Source: an uncultured Selenomonadales bacterium (GTDB taxonomy: Bacteria > Bacillota > Negativicutes > Selenomonadales > Selenomonadaceae). From it: a stretch of DNA of 45,309 bases. The notes below the pieces were generated by a model. The model was not told the origin of the DNA. It saw only the letters and a list, made by a program, of their open reading frames with translations, and did not search any database. The stretch spans positions 1 to 45,309 of the forward strand of contig ONUH01000016.1 of assembly GCA_900321035.1 (NCBI GenBank). The letters run 5' to 3'. Below, piece after piece: positions 17,201 to 25,293 of this stretch (its first letter is position 1; each line of letters begins with the position of its first letter). Made by a program: the position numbers and the translations under genes.

Positions 17201-17207
17201 GAAAGAA

Positions 17208-17248
17208 AACGAAACCACCGCTCTTGCTTGAGCGGTGGTTTCGTTTTT
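17208..17248. terminator. Terminator after the EAL gene
   Basis: AACGAAACCACCGCTC pairs perfectly with GAGCGGTGGTTTCGTT over a 6-base loop, followed by TTTTTT. The A-rich left flank means it may also stop the convergent 17345 transcript. Confidence 0.92.
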
Positions 17249-17344
17249 TCGGGGACGACATCCGATCCCGGCTTGCCCCGACCGCCAGCTTTATTTGCCT
17301 TCTCGCCGTTTGCAACATCCGGCGCATCAGGAAGCAAGCTGCAA

Positions 17345-19135
17345 TTATTTCCCCTTCTGTATAGGACATGGCACTTCCATCTCCGGGCAGGGGAGGCAGC
17401 GGCGCACATAAGCGCATTTTTGGCAATCGGGCGACTGGACGTCGCGCAGGGTGTTCAGCACGGAAGAGCGTTCCCAATATTCCATGATTGAGCCGTATGA
17501 TTCCGCTTTGCCGTAATCGGCGCATGGGACAAAGCTGCCGTCCGGGCGCACGCAGAAATGATCCCGTCCGGCGGTGCAGCCGCGCGCGACGCCCCGATTG
17601 GCGTTTTGCTTCGCGTCTTCCCCGCCCATCATCGCCCGGAGCGGCGAGAAGCAGGACTCCACCTTCAGCTTCATTTTCCCGCCGCCGTTTCCTTCCTCTT
17701 CCCCCTGTTTCGAGTATTCATTGATAAACTGCGCCGCACTTTCCATCTGTTCCCGCGCGGGCAAAGTCCGTCCCGGAGTCCCTCCGCTGACGATAAGCTC
17801 CCGAAGGGCGAAGGGCTCCAGCCCCTGCACGACTTCCGAAAGTTTTTCCGCGTTTTCCCGCGTCATGATCCATCGCGCAGCCGTCCGATCGGAAAGCCCC
17901 GCCCGAAGGAGCGCCCGGATGGGGTCCGTCGGCTCGCCGTCCTCGCCAAGCTCCGCGATATATGCCTCCGCGCCGAGAGCGAAAATCTCCCCCAGACGCG
18001 AATCGGGAATGCTTTCCGCGGGCAGGACCACCGTCGCCGAAAGCCCGCCCGATTTGCATTCCGCAAGCAACCGGTCCAAATGCTCATACGCCGCCACGTC
18101 GCCGAGGAAGCGCACGCGGCGGATCCTTTCCTTCCTGCACTCATCAAGCCGCTTCAGCGCCTCGCCCGCGGGAAGCGACTCCTTCCCGTTCTTCAGCATG
18201 AAGTCCACATAAACGGGACGCTCATAGGCGTCGAAATAATGATGGTGGACGTAGGGCGACTGCTCTAAGTAGGCCTTCGCCTCGGCAATCTTACCGTCCC
18301 GATAGTTCAGCTTGAAATAGGCAATCAGCGACTGGATGAACGGATCGCCGTCGGGGCGGATCCGAATCCAGCGGCGGAGCGCCTCGGCTTTTGACGGCAG
18401 GCACAGCCCGGCCGCCTCCAGCCGCGTGATGAACATATCGACGAGCAGCGGATGACGCCAACGGGAAAAGACCTCGACGCCGATTTTCGGCAGCACGCCG
18501 TTTTCGCCCAGGTCGATATTGACGGCGATCTTTTCCGTCTCCCGCCACGGCGCGAGCGCTTCGCGCAGCGCGGCCGTGTCGCCCCGCCAGCCGATGGCGG
18601 CCAGCCCGTCGGGAATCGTTTCCCACCCCGGAAACATGATCACGAGACGCATGACGTCCAGCTCGCCCCGGCTCGTCATCGTGCCGATCTGCTTGATATT
18701 GGCGCCCTTCGGCAATTTTTCCAGCACGCGCTCCAACGGAGCGCGCAGATTCTTTGCCCGTTCCTCGCCCAGGAAAGGCGGCAGGAAAGCATCCCAGGCC
18801 GCGGCGTCCTGATGGGTGAACTTAATATTCGCAAAAAGGCAGGGCGAGATTTTTTCGCCCGTCTCTCGCGCTTTCCGAAATTCCGCGTAGTCGATTTCAT
18901 ACCAAAGGCTTTCCAAGTCGGGAATCACTGTCTCGTCGATATTCATGATGTAATCGACATACCGCGCCTCTTCGCCGAGCCGCACCTCCAGCCCCGCGCC
19001 GTGGGTGATCGTGTCGCCGTACTGCGCCTTGACGCTTTCGAGGTCGGCAAGACATTCCTCGTCCATGATCTCCGGTATCGGATGACGATGGAGATGGGCG
19101 AGAAAATCCTTCATCGGAAGCTCCTGTACGTCCAT
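17345..19135 (-). CDS. Pseudo-radical-SAM protein with intact SPASM domain
   Basis: 596 residues from ATG 19135 (AAGGAGTG upstream). The C-terminal SPASM domain is well formed: GCTAGRDHFCVRPDGSFVPC (Cys 520, 528, 538) and then Cys 571, 574, 580, 583 and 590 in DCQKCAYVRRCLPCP, enough for auxiliary 4Fe-4S clusters. Before it (about 305-480) is a barrel-like region where the first strand PVYVDFML is followed by KNGKES instead of the CxxxCxxC loop, so the SAM-binding cluster is absent. The N-terminal 300 residues (for example KIAVNIDLGENGVLPKIGVE) form a domain I cannot assign. Pseudo-rSAM partners are known from peptide systems in Bacteroidales. It lies downstream of a double-glycine peptide gene on the same strand and probably belongs with it. 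Confidence 0.8.
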   Translation of the reverse strand: MDVQELPMKDFLAHLHRHPIPEIMDEECLADLESVKAQYGDTITHGAGLEVRLGEEARYVDYIMNIDETVIPDLESLWYEIDYAEFRKARETGEKISPCLFANIKFTHQDAAAWDAFLPPFLGEERAKNLRAPLERVLEKLPKGANIKQIGTMTSRGELDVMRLVIMFPGWETIPDGLAAIGWRGDTAALREALAPWRETEKIAVNIDLGENGVLPKIGVEVFSRWRHPLLVDMFITRLEAAGLCLPSKAEALRRWIRIRPDGDPFIQSLIAYFKLNYRDGKIAEAKAYLEQSPYVHHHYFDAYERPVYVDFMLKNGKESLPAGEALKRLDECRKERIRRVRFLGDVAAYEHLDRLLAECKSGGLSATVVLPAESIPDSRLGEIFALGAEAYIAELGEDGEPTDPIRALLRAGLSDRTAARWIMTRENAEKLSEVVQGLEPFALRELIVSGGTPGRTLPAREQMESAAQFINEYSKQGEEEGNGGGKMKLKVESCFSPLRAMMGGEDAKQNANRGVARGCTAGRDHFCVRPDGSFVPCADYGKAESYGSIMEYWERSSVLNTLRDVQSPDCQKCAYVRRCLPCPEMEVPCPIQKGK

Positions 19136-19162
19136 AGCTGCAATCACTCCTTGCATTTTTGC

Positions 19163-19193
19163 AAAAAGCGCGGGCAAACTGCAAAGCCCGCGC
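19163..19193 (-). terminator. Leader terminator/attenuator before the pseudo-rSAM gene
   Basis: On the minus strand GCGCGGGC pairs with GCCCGCGC over a 10-base loop, followed by TTTTT. It lies after a likely -10 and only about 28 bases before the start codon, so a transcript from 19215 would meet it before reaching the gene: an attenuator-like arrangement. Confidence 0.65.
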
Positions 19194-19214
19194 TTTTGTT
19201 TCCTTCCCACTTTT

Positions 19215-19220
19215 ATTATA
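19215..19220 (-). promoter_or_regulatory. Possible -10 of the pseudo-rSAM gene
   Basis: TATAAT on the minus strand between two terminator hairpins, about 80 bases upstream of 19135. No good -35 is visible. Confidence 0.4.
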
Positions 19221-19226
19221 TTCGAG

Positions 19227-19265
19227 AAAAAACGTGCGCTTCCTTCCTGCACGCGCACGTTTTTT
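19227..19265. terminator. Terminator after the double-glycine peptide gene
   Basis: AAAAACGTGCGC pairs with GCGCACGTTTTT around a short loop; A and T runs on both sides allow it to end the minus-strand peptide transcript. Confidence 0.8.
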
Positions 19266-19323
19266 CAAAAACTGCCGGTGGATGACGTCTGACCGCGTCT
19301 GCGACGGTCTTGCTTTTTTGACG

Positions 19324-19689
19324 CTATGCGCCCATCAGCATCTTGTCAATCTTACGCATCTCGTCTATCACGGTGTTCCTCGGCACCGGCTGCTGGAGAA
19401 TCGTTTCTTTGGGACTGAGCTTCTTGATAAGGCAGGTAATCATTTTCTTTGCGTTGTGAATGGCGCCGGTGACGTCCTTAAGCTGCTTGAAGGACGGGCT
19501 GCGAAGCGGGACCCTGACGCGCGGGCCGCCGCCCGCCACGATGTCCAGTTCTTCCTCGGTCATTACCTTGTTCATGAGTTCTGCGTTCGTCATTTTCAAT
19601 TCCTCCTTTGCGATTCCTTGATTCGCTTTGTCGTTCGTTCGGTGATAGGGTTCGCTTTTATCTGAGCGCCGCGTTTCTATGTTGTCCAT
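19324..19689 (-). CDS. Double-glycine leader peptide precursor (bacteriocin/RiPP-like)
   Basis: 121 residues from ATG 19689 (AAAGGAG upstream), with a second in-frame start at 19593 that has an even better site (AAAGGAGG) and would give 89 residues. From the second start the leader MTNAELMNKVMTEEELDIVAGG is a textbook double-glycine leader. The long basic C-terminal part (PRVRVPLRSPSFKQ..., one Cys) follows. The leader differs from the Nif11 family. A conserved promoter box (19720-19763) lies just upstream and a terminator just downstream. The next minus-strand gene encodes a SPASM protein that may modify it. No transporter is nearby. Export and modification are inference. Confidence 0.75.
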   Translation of the reverse strand: MDNIETRRSDKSEPYHRTNDKANQGIAKEELKMTNAELMNKVMTEEELDIVAGGGPRVRVPLRSPSFKQLKDVTGAIHNAKKMITCLIKKLSPKETILQQPVPRNTVIDEMRKIDKMLMGA

Positions 19690-19719
19690 CGGCGTCATCT
19701 CCTTTGTGTTTTTCTTTCC

Positions 19720-19763
19720 GCCCGTATATATGCGCGGGCCGAAAAATCGTGACAAACTTTTTT
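19720..19763 (-). promoter_or_regulatory. Duplicated promoter box, copy 1 (peptide gene)
   Basis: On the minus strand: AAAAAAGTTTGTCA, then CGATTTTTCGGCCCGCG, then CATATATACGGGCGGAAAG. TTGTCA and CATATA are 17 bases apart and could be the -35 and -10. Nearly the same sequence lies at 20086-20128 before the lipoprotein gene. Confidence 0.7.
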
Positions 19764-19786
19764 GAAAAAAATCATTTCATCGGTTG

Positions 19787-20044
19787 TCAGTATGAGAGCG
19801 ATACGCCGGAACCATTCTGGCTATCCAGTTTGATCGACGCCTTCTGGCTGACGGATTTTCCGTCCATGCTCCGCTCCACGTTTACGGACGTGGATGCCTT
19901 CACCTGCGGCTCGCCGTTCGTTGTGATCGACACCGACGATTCCGAAGTGCTGCTGGCGCTGTAGCTGCATCCGCCAAGGAGCGCCAGGCTGAGAGCGAGG
20001 CACAGCAGCAGGAAATATCTCTTTGCAAGATTTTTCTTGTCCAT
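19787..20044 (-). CDS. Small Ser-rich lipoprotein
   Basis: 85 residues from the second of two adjacent ATGs (the first is too near the AGGAGG site). Basic start MDKKNLAKRYF, hydrophobic core and lipobox LLGGC, then a Ser/Thr-rich chain (SYSASSTSESSVSITTNGE) ending GSGVSLSY. Family not recognised. It shares its promoter with the downstream double-glycine peptide gene, so it may be an immunity or accessory lipoprotein; this is inference from regulation and position only. Confidence 0.75.
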   Translation of the reverse strand: MDKKNLAKRYFLLLCLALSLALLGGCSYSASSTSESSVSITTNGEPQVKASTSVNVERSMDGKSVSQKASIKLDSQNGSGVSLSY

Positions 20045-20085
20045 CATCAACCCTCCTGACTTTCTTTCTTTTTTATTTTCTTTCC

Positions 20086-20128
20086 ACCCGTATATATGCG
20101 CGAGCCGAAAAATCCTGACAGACTTTTT
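20086..20128 (-). promoter_or_regulatory. Duplicated promoter box, copy 2 (lipoprotein gene)
   Basis: On the minus strand: AAAAAGTCTGTCA, then GGATTTTTCGGCTCGCG, then CATATATACGGGTGGAAAG. It differs from copy 1 at only a few positions over more than 40 bases, and is about 45 bases before the lipoprotein start. Confidence 0.7.
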
Positions 20129-20333
20129 GAAATAAATGGGCCAACGCAAGAACCGCCTGCACATGCGCGCCCTCGCCCCCTCTTGTCACCTTACTCAGTC
20201 AGCATCATTGCGTACCTTGCGACAAATACTTATAAGCGAAGCACGGAGGAGCGCGGGGCGAGAAATGCTTCCTCCCCGTCGAAACGGGAGCCGAAGGAAG
20301 AATGCCCTGATGCCAACACCCCATTCGAGGCAC

Positions 20334-20470
20334 AAAAAAGCCCCCTGCGCTTCGCAGGGGGACGAACTTGCCCAAAGGTCCAGCCACAATCCAAGAGCCA
20401 CACCACGACCCGAACACTCGCCCCGATTGCCCAGGAAGGGGCGATCAAGTATGCCATGGTCCGTATCTCT
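20334..20470 (-). ncRNA. Candidate structured small RNA, about 137 nt
   Basis: A strong promoter (20477-20506) and a strong terminator (CCCCCTGCG/CGCAGGGGG with TTTTTT, 20334-20362) enclose about 137 bases with no credible reading frame. The RNA 5' end CAATCCAGAG can pair with CTCTTGGATTG some 85 bases later, with inner stems GACC/GGTC and CGCCCC/GGGGCG, forming a long rod with bulges. That shape resembles 6S RNA, but I recognise no diagnostic sequence of 6S, tmRNA, SRP RNA or RNase P. The gap from 20129 to 20333 holds nothing I can name. Confidence 0.6.
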
Positions 20471-20476
20471 GGATTG

Positions 20477-20506
20477 ATTATACCATGTTGGATATTGGTA
20501 ATCCAA
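20477..20506 (-). promoter_or_regulatory. Promoter of the small RNA
   Basis: TTGGAT (20501-20506), 18-base spacer ending TGG, TATAAT (20477-20482). It combines a -35 with an extended -10. Confidence 0.7.
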
Positions 20507-20593
20507 TTAATGCCAGTATATCTTTGTCATCGATTTCAGGAAGTCTATACTTCATTTGTCTCGCCTGTAAACTTCGATTTGTTTAACTGGTAC

Positions 20594-21457
20594 TTAATAG
20601 TTCTTTGCTTCCAGTTGGGCGAGGTATTCTTCCCATGTCTTTTCATCAATATCCCACGAATGAGTCCACCAGTGCATCATAACAGCATCAAAAGCCTGTT
20701 TTTTCCCTCTCGTGAAATCCTTTTTAGGCATATTCCGATATAGGGTAGTTAAACCGAACCGTTCGCCATCGGCTTTATAATCATACTCCCAAAATATTAA
20801 GTCGTTCAAATCGTACATTTTATTCTCAAGTAGTGAATCGTATTCGTGTTTCCTCTTTTTTCTCGATCTCTCCCATAAATTAGGCGTATCTGAGAAATAG
20901 TCACACCATTCTTCACAGAACGCAAGGATATTCACACCATGTTTTTTGAAAGTGTTGGAGATCCATTTATCAATCTTGTCTGTAATATGAATACTTTGTT
21001 GCGCCAACGTAAACTCACTTTTTATTCTGTGCTCATCGCGGATGAAGTTATAAATCATTTCACCCTCGCCCTCAAATTCTTTAACCTTTTTTATTGCCTT
21101 AGGGTAGATTGCATAAGACAGAGAGCGAAATTCAGAATCTGAATCGAACAACAAGAAATAAGTATCTTCTATAAGGTTTTTGAGATGCCTATGCACATGT
21201 TTACCAGTTCTCGAATTAAGCCCGACAAGCCACTCCTGAACATCTGGAGAATACTTGGATACTAATTGTCGATATTTATCCTGTTTCTTCTCCTCAAGGA
21301 ATGTTTTTTCGGAGTCTGGGTTATTCTCCAGGTAATTGTCGAAGTATTCGAAGATATAGTTTACACAGGTCCGTATGTTTTCACTGCGCTTCGAAAGGTC
21401 ATATTCATTTAGACTGTCCTCTTTTTTCCTCATGAGGATATATTGTTCTAATGTCAT
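20594..21457 (-). CDS. Hypothetical protein in the type I restriction operon
   Basis: 287 residues, AT-rich and rich in Lys, Glu and aromatic residues, no signal peptide or membrane helix. Family not recognised. It is mostly helical by composition, with HVHRHLKNLIEDTY, ITDKIDKWISNTFKKHG and a Trp-rich end (MMHWWTHSWDIDEKTWEEYL). It is about 100 bases downstream of hsdM on the same strand. Its base composition differs from hsdM and hsdR but matches rhuM and hsdS, which suggests a later insertion. Position suggests an accessory defence role, which is unproven. Confidence 0.65.
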   Translation of the reverse strand: MTLEQYILMRKKEDSLNEYDLSKRSENIRTCVNYIFEYFDNYLENNPDSEKTFLEEKKQDKYRQLVSKYSPDVQEWLVGLNSRTGKHVHRHLKNLIEDTYFLLFDSDSEFRSLSYAIYPKAIKKVKEFEGEGEMIYNFIRDEHRIKSEFTLAQQSIHITDKIDKWISNTFKKHGVNILAFCEEWCDYFSDTPNLWERSRKKRKHEYDSLLENKMYDLNDLIFWEYDYKADGERFGLTTLYRNMPKKDFTRGKKQAFDAVMMHWWTHSWDIDEKTWEEYLAQLEAKNY

Positions 21458-21559
21458 TGATCAACACCCATTTTCGCAGTTCACCAATATCTTCAGACAC
21501 AGTCTTGTGATTGGCCTTGGGATTGTTTGTTTCACATTTTAACGGTAGTGATGTTTGCG

Positions 21560-23041
21560 CTATTTCAGCCGCGCTTTGAGACTTGCGAAGCTCTCCAGCG
21601 CGCTTTGGAGATTTTCGAGGATTTCGTCCGCCAGTTCATCCGATGGCGGGAGATTGTCGAGGTCGGCCAGCGACTTGTCCTTGATCCAGAAAATATCGAG
21701 GCTCGTCTTGTCCCGCACGAGGATTTCCCCCACGGGAAATTTTCGCCAGCGCCCTTCCGGATTTTCCTCGCTCCATGTTTCGGTGCGCTTGTGGCGATTC
21801 TTCGGATTGTAGCAGGAAATAAAGTCCTCAAGGTCGGCGTCCGTCATCGGATGCTGTTTCAGCGTGAAATGGATATTCGTGCGGAAGTCGTAAATCCAGA
21901 CCTCTTTCGTCTGCGTCTCAGCTCCGGCGGGGCGCTTATCGAAGAAAATCACGTTCGCCTTGACGCCCGGCTTGTAAAAAATACCCGTAGGCAAACGCAG
22001 AATCGTATGCAAGTCCGTCGTTTGAAGCAGCTTCTTTCGGACAGTCTCGCCCGCGCCGCCCTCAAACAGCACATTGTCCGGCACGACCACCGCCGCTTTT
22101 CCGTCGGATTTCAAAATCGTATTGATATGCTGCACGAAGTTGAGCTGCTTGTTGCTGGTCGTCGTCCAGAAGTCCTGCCGGTTATAGACGAGGTCTTCTT
22201 CCTCCTGCTCGCCCGCTTCGTTGGTGAAGGTCAGCGACGATTTCTTTCCGAAGGGCGGATTCGTCAGCACATAGTCCGCTCGCCAGTCGGGAGCGGAGAG
22301 CAGTGAGTCGCCGCGCGTGACGGGAATCGCGCCGTAAATGTCGCCGATATTGTGCAGATAAAGATTCATCAGGCACAGCTTGAAGGTCAGGGGAACAAGC
22401 TCGTTGCCTCGGAAAGTCTGATTCTTGAGAAATTCCTTTTGCTCACGGTCCAGCGTATAATTTTTCGGGTCGGAAAGAAACGCTTGCGCCGCGAGGAAGA
22501 AGCCGCCGCTCCCCGCGCAGGGGTCGGCGATGGTCTTCATCGGCTCGGGGCGCAGGCAGGCGACCATCGCGCGAATCAGCGAGCGCGGCGTGAAATACTG
22601 CCCCGCGCCGGACTTCACGTCTTCGGCGTTCTTCTGCAAAAGTCCCTCGTAAATCTCGCCCTTGACGTCCGAGGACATGGACACCCATTTTTCCCGGTCA
22701 ATCATCTGCACGATACGATAGAAAATCGCGGCGTTGTTGATTTTGTTGATGGCGCCTTGAAAAATGCGCCCGAGGACGCCGCTCTGTTTTCCAAGTTCTT
22801 CCAGCGTCTTTTTGTACTGATCTTCCAACGAAGCGCCTGTCAGCATGTTCATATCCGCCCAGCCGTAACCCTTCGGGATTCCCATATCTCGCTTATACGG
22901 CGGCTTCGCGTATTCATCGGCCATTTTCAGGAAAATCAGATAGGTGAGCTGTTCCAGATAGTCGCCGTAAGAAAGGCCGTCGTCGCGCAGGGGATTGCAC
23001 ATGCCCCAAACCTTGGAAATGATAGAGGCTGTTTCAGTCAT
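21560..23041 (-). CDS. hsdM: Type I restriction-modification methyltransferase subunit HsdM
   Basis: 493 residues. Methylates adenine at N6 using SAM, with HsdS giving specificity. N-terminal HsdM helical bundle (about 1-130), then a Rossmann methyltransferase: motif I DPCAGSGGFFL (about 173-183) and catalytic motif IV NPPFG (261-265). GQYFTPRSLIRAMV is a family block just before motif I. It is the fourth gene of the operon and is separated from hsdS by rhuM. Confidence 0.97.
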   Translation of the reverse strand: MTETASIISKVWGMCNPLRDDGLSYGDYLEQLTYLIFLKMADEYAKPPYKRDMGIPKGYGWADMNMLTGASLEDQYKKTLEELGKQSGVLGRIFQGAINKINNAAIFYRIVQMIDREKWVSMSSDVKGEIYEGLLQKNAEDVKSGAGQYFTPRSLIRAMVACLRPEPMKTIADPCAGSGGFFLAAQAFLSDPKNYTLDREQKEFLKNQTFRGNELVPLTFKLCLMNLYLHNIGDIYGAIPVTRGDSLLSAPDWRADYVLTNPPFGKKSSLTFTNEAGEQEEEDLVYNRQDFWTTTSNKQLNFVQHINTILKSDGKAAVVVPDNVLFEGGAGETVRKKLLQTTDLHTILRLPTGIFYKPGVKANVIFFDKRPAGAETQTKEVWIYDFRTNIHFTLKQHPMTDADLEDFISCYNPKNRHKRTETWSEENPEGRWRKFPVGEILVRDKTSLDIFWIKDKSLADLDNLPPSDELADEILENLQSALESFASLKARLK

Positions 23042-23068
23042 TGGACGAGGCTCCCTTCCGAATATATC

Positions 23069-24085
23069 CTAAATTTCATGCCGCTGCTTCAATTCTCGTA
23101 TGGATTTATCAAAATCAGAATCAATCGGCTGCGTTGCATTATAAATCTTGTATTCCGATATTGCTTTTTTGTCTGCATCACTTTTGCTGATTTTTCCATT
23201 GTCTTTTAAAATTTCATAACGCCGGAATTGTAAAAAGGCATTTATACTGGCAGCAAACTCTTCCATCGTAAACGTGTTTTCTCGTTCGATTAAATCCTCA
23301 ATATAATCGAAATATCCACTCACGGTTCGTTCCAACTGACGGATTTGTTTTTCGTCCAAATAATTTTTGGCTATTGTAACATCGGATTTCAATATGCGTC
23401 CGTCGGGCGAGTCCTTCCATGTAGTCAACCCCATGTGTTCCTTTGTATGGTCGGCATGACTATGTATGATTTCTGCCGCCGTTTGGCCGGTAATGGCATA
23501 ATGAAACTTATTCTGCACGGTAGCATAGAATTGTCTTGTTGTTTCGGCATTTTTATCGTAATCAATACTGCATTCCGCAAAAATATCGGTTATTTGTTGC
23601 CAAATCCTTCGTTCGCTGGAACGGATAGAGCGGACGCGCTCTAACAACTCTTTGAAATAATCTTTATCAAATAAGGCGCGGCCTTGCTTCAGTCGTTCGT
23701 CGTCCAGCACGAACCCTTTTGTTATGTACTCTTTCAGGATATTGGTTGCCCAAATACGAAAATGTGTCGCTCGTTTTGAATTAACACGATACCCCACAGA
23801 TATAATCGCATCCAAGTTATAAAAATTCGTTTCCTTGGTTTGCGTTTGGCCTTGCAGTGCGCCATGTTTAGTGGTTGTTGCAAATTTTGCAACAACCACT
23901 TTTTCATCCAGTTCCCCTTCATCAAAAATGTTCTTCAGATGCCGACTGATTCCCGATTTATCCACTTGAAATAATTCCGCCAACGCCTTTTGCGTTATCC
24001 ATACAGTATCGTCTTTTATTATGACCTGTACGGATATATCTTCATTGTCAATATGATACAGCAACATTTGCATAGATTTGTCCAT
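23069..24085 (-). CDS. rhuM: RhuM-family protein within the hsd operon
   Basis: 338 residues from MDKSMQMLLYH (GAAGGGA upstream, starting one base after the hsdS stop). The blocks VWITQKALAELFQVDKSGIS, HLKNIFDEGELDE, YNLDAIISVGYRVNSKRAT and FRIWATNILKEYITKGF are those of the virulence RhuM family, with an N-terminal helix-turn-helix-like part. RhuM-type genes occur often as inserts in type I restriction operons; their biochemical role is not settled. AT-rich relative to hsdR and hsdM. Confidence 0.9.
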   Translation of the reverse strand: MDKSMQMLLYHIDNEDISVQVIIKDDTVWITQKALAELFQVDKSGISRHLKNIFDEGELDEKVVVAKFATTTKHGALQGQTQTKETNFYNLDAIISVGYRVNSKRATHFRIWATNILKEYITKGFVLDDERLKQGRALFDKDYFKELLERVRSIRSSERRIWQQITDIFAECSIDYDKNAETTRQFYATVQNKFHYAITGQTAAEIIHSHADHTKEHMGLTTWKDSPDGRILKSDVTIAKNYLDEKQIRQLERTVSGYFDYIEDLIERENTFTMEEFAASINAFLQFRRYEILKDNGKISKSDADKKAISEYKIYNATQPIDSDFDKSIRELKQRHEI

Positions 24086-24086
24086 T

Positions 24087-25292
24087 TTACATTTTCCCTT
24101 CAAAGGCTTCTTTCAAGATACTGTGCCGCAGGGCTTTCGATTGCTCCAAGGCGGCGTCAATGGTCTGCTCGATATTGTTGCAAACGGAAAGGTTTGTCTC
24201 AATAGCTCGAATTATCTCTAACTGTATGATTTTTTCTGGAAGAGGTAGCTTTAGCGCAGACAGTACCGATTTATTTATTGATGCCAAATTTACACTTTGC
24301 TTTCCGTAATTATAAAAATAATTTCGTGCCTCTTGACTCATCGACCAATAGGACACATATTGCGGTACTGCTTGGTCTGGATAAGTACGTGCTTTGAATA
24401 CATGGTTTTGATGGACACAGTTTTTGATTTCATTATGCCAGACGGTTCCTCTCCCTAATTTATCACGATCTCCTCCTTCTGTATAAAGGACATCACCTTC
24501 TTGTAACAAAAACCGTGATAATTCACTTTCCTTTAAGTCAATATATTTTATCTCTTTTAAGTTTAGAAAACCGTTTTGAACATTCGCGACTCGTAAATAA
24601 GGTAATGAAATAATTTTTCCGTTATCAAGATGCCTTCCTTTTGTTATTCCACCGGAAATTTCAGCGATTTGATCTAAACGAATCCATTTTGCAGTATATA
24701 CTGTCTTGAAGATTTCTGTGATAATAGCCTGACGGTACACGTCAAGCTGTGCTTTTGTCTTTTTCAGCGTTTCCACGCCCGCGTCAAGCTCGGAGAAAAG
24801 CTCCTCGATATGGGCGACGATACGCTCCTGCTCGGAAAGAGGGGGAAGACTAAATGTGATTTTAGCTAAATTTTTCCTTGAGATACGTTTTCTGGTTGTT
24901 CCGCTTTCATATTTTTTTATTTGAGCACGAAATACAGATGAATTTATTAAATACATCAGATATTGCGTATTGATTTTTGTATTAGAGATTCTAACAATAG
25001 CAATATCGACAGCGGTAATATATTTACCTGATAGCGGGAAAATACATGCGCGACCAAGAGGTTCAGGCAAACGGGCAATGAGTATATCCCCTCTATGAAG
25101 AAAAGTACATTTCAATTCTTGTGCTTTTGCTTCTGTTATATAGCGATTGGATTTATCCTTGAATATACATTCTCCAATATCCGCTAACTGTATCAATCTG
25201 ACAGTTCCATTGGCATCTTGATCTTTTTTCTCTATCCAATCCCCGTCACAAAACAAGCCCGATTCAGTTATATCGGTTAAAGTATATTGCAT
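24087..25292 (-). CDS. hsdS: Type I restriction specificity subunit HsdS
   Basis: 401 residues from MQYTLTDITESG, starting one base after the hsdR stop with GGTGG as ribosome site. Two target-recognition domains (about 1-150 and 190-350) alternate with helical spacers SLPPLSEQERIVAHIEELFS and KLPLPEKIIQLEIIRAI, the signature of HsdS. GGITKGRHL and LRVANVQNGFLNL are typical of the second domain. The recognition site cannot be deduced. The recognition domains are AT-rich compared with hsdR, as expected for exchanged domains. Confidence 0.95.
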   Translation of the reverse strand: MQYTLTDITESGLFCDGDWIEKKDQDANGTVRLIQLADIGECIFKDKSNRYITEAKAQELKCTFLHRGDILIARLPEPLGRACIFPLSGKYITAVDIAIVRISNTKINTQYLMYLINSSVFRAQIKKYESGTTRKRISRKNLAKITFSLPPLSEQERIVAHIEELFSELDAGVETLKKTKAQLDVYRQAIITEIFKTVYTAKWIRLDQIAEISGGITKGRHLDNGKIISLPYLRVANVQNGFLNLKEIKYIDLKESELSRFLLQEGDVLYTEGGDRDKLGRGTVWHNEIKNCVHQNHVFKARTYPDQAVPQYVSYWSMSQEARNYFYNYGKQSVNLASINKSVLSALKLPLPEKIIQLEIIRAIETNLSVCNNIEQTIDAALEQSKALRHSILKEAFEGKM

Positions 25293-25293
25293 C

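Noticed and set aside
20129..20333. tmRNA or SRP RNA in the region before the small RNA
   Set aside because: No tRNA-like end, tag frame or SRP Alu/S-domain consensus could be found.
20195..20506. Protein gene of 103 codons over the small RNA
   Set aside because: Lies across a promoter and a terminator, has no ribosome site and an implausible composition.
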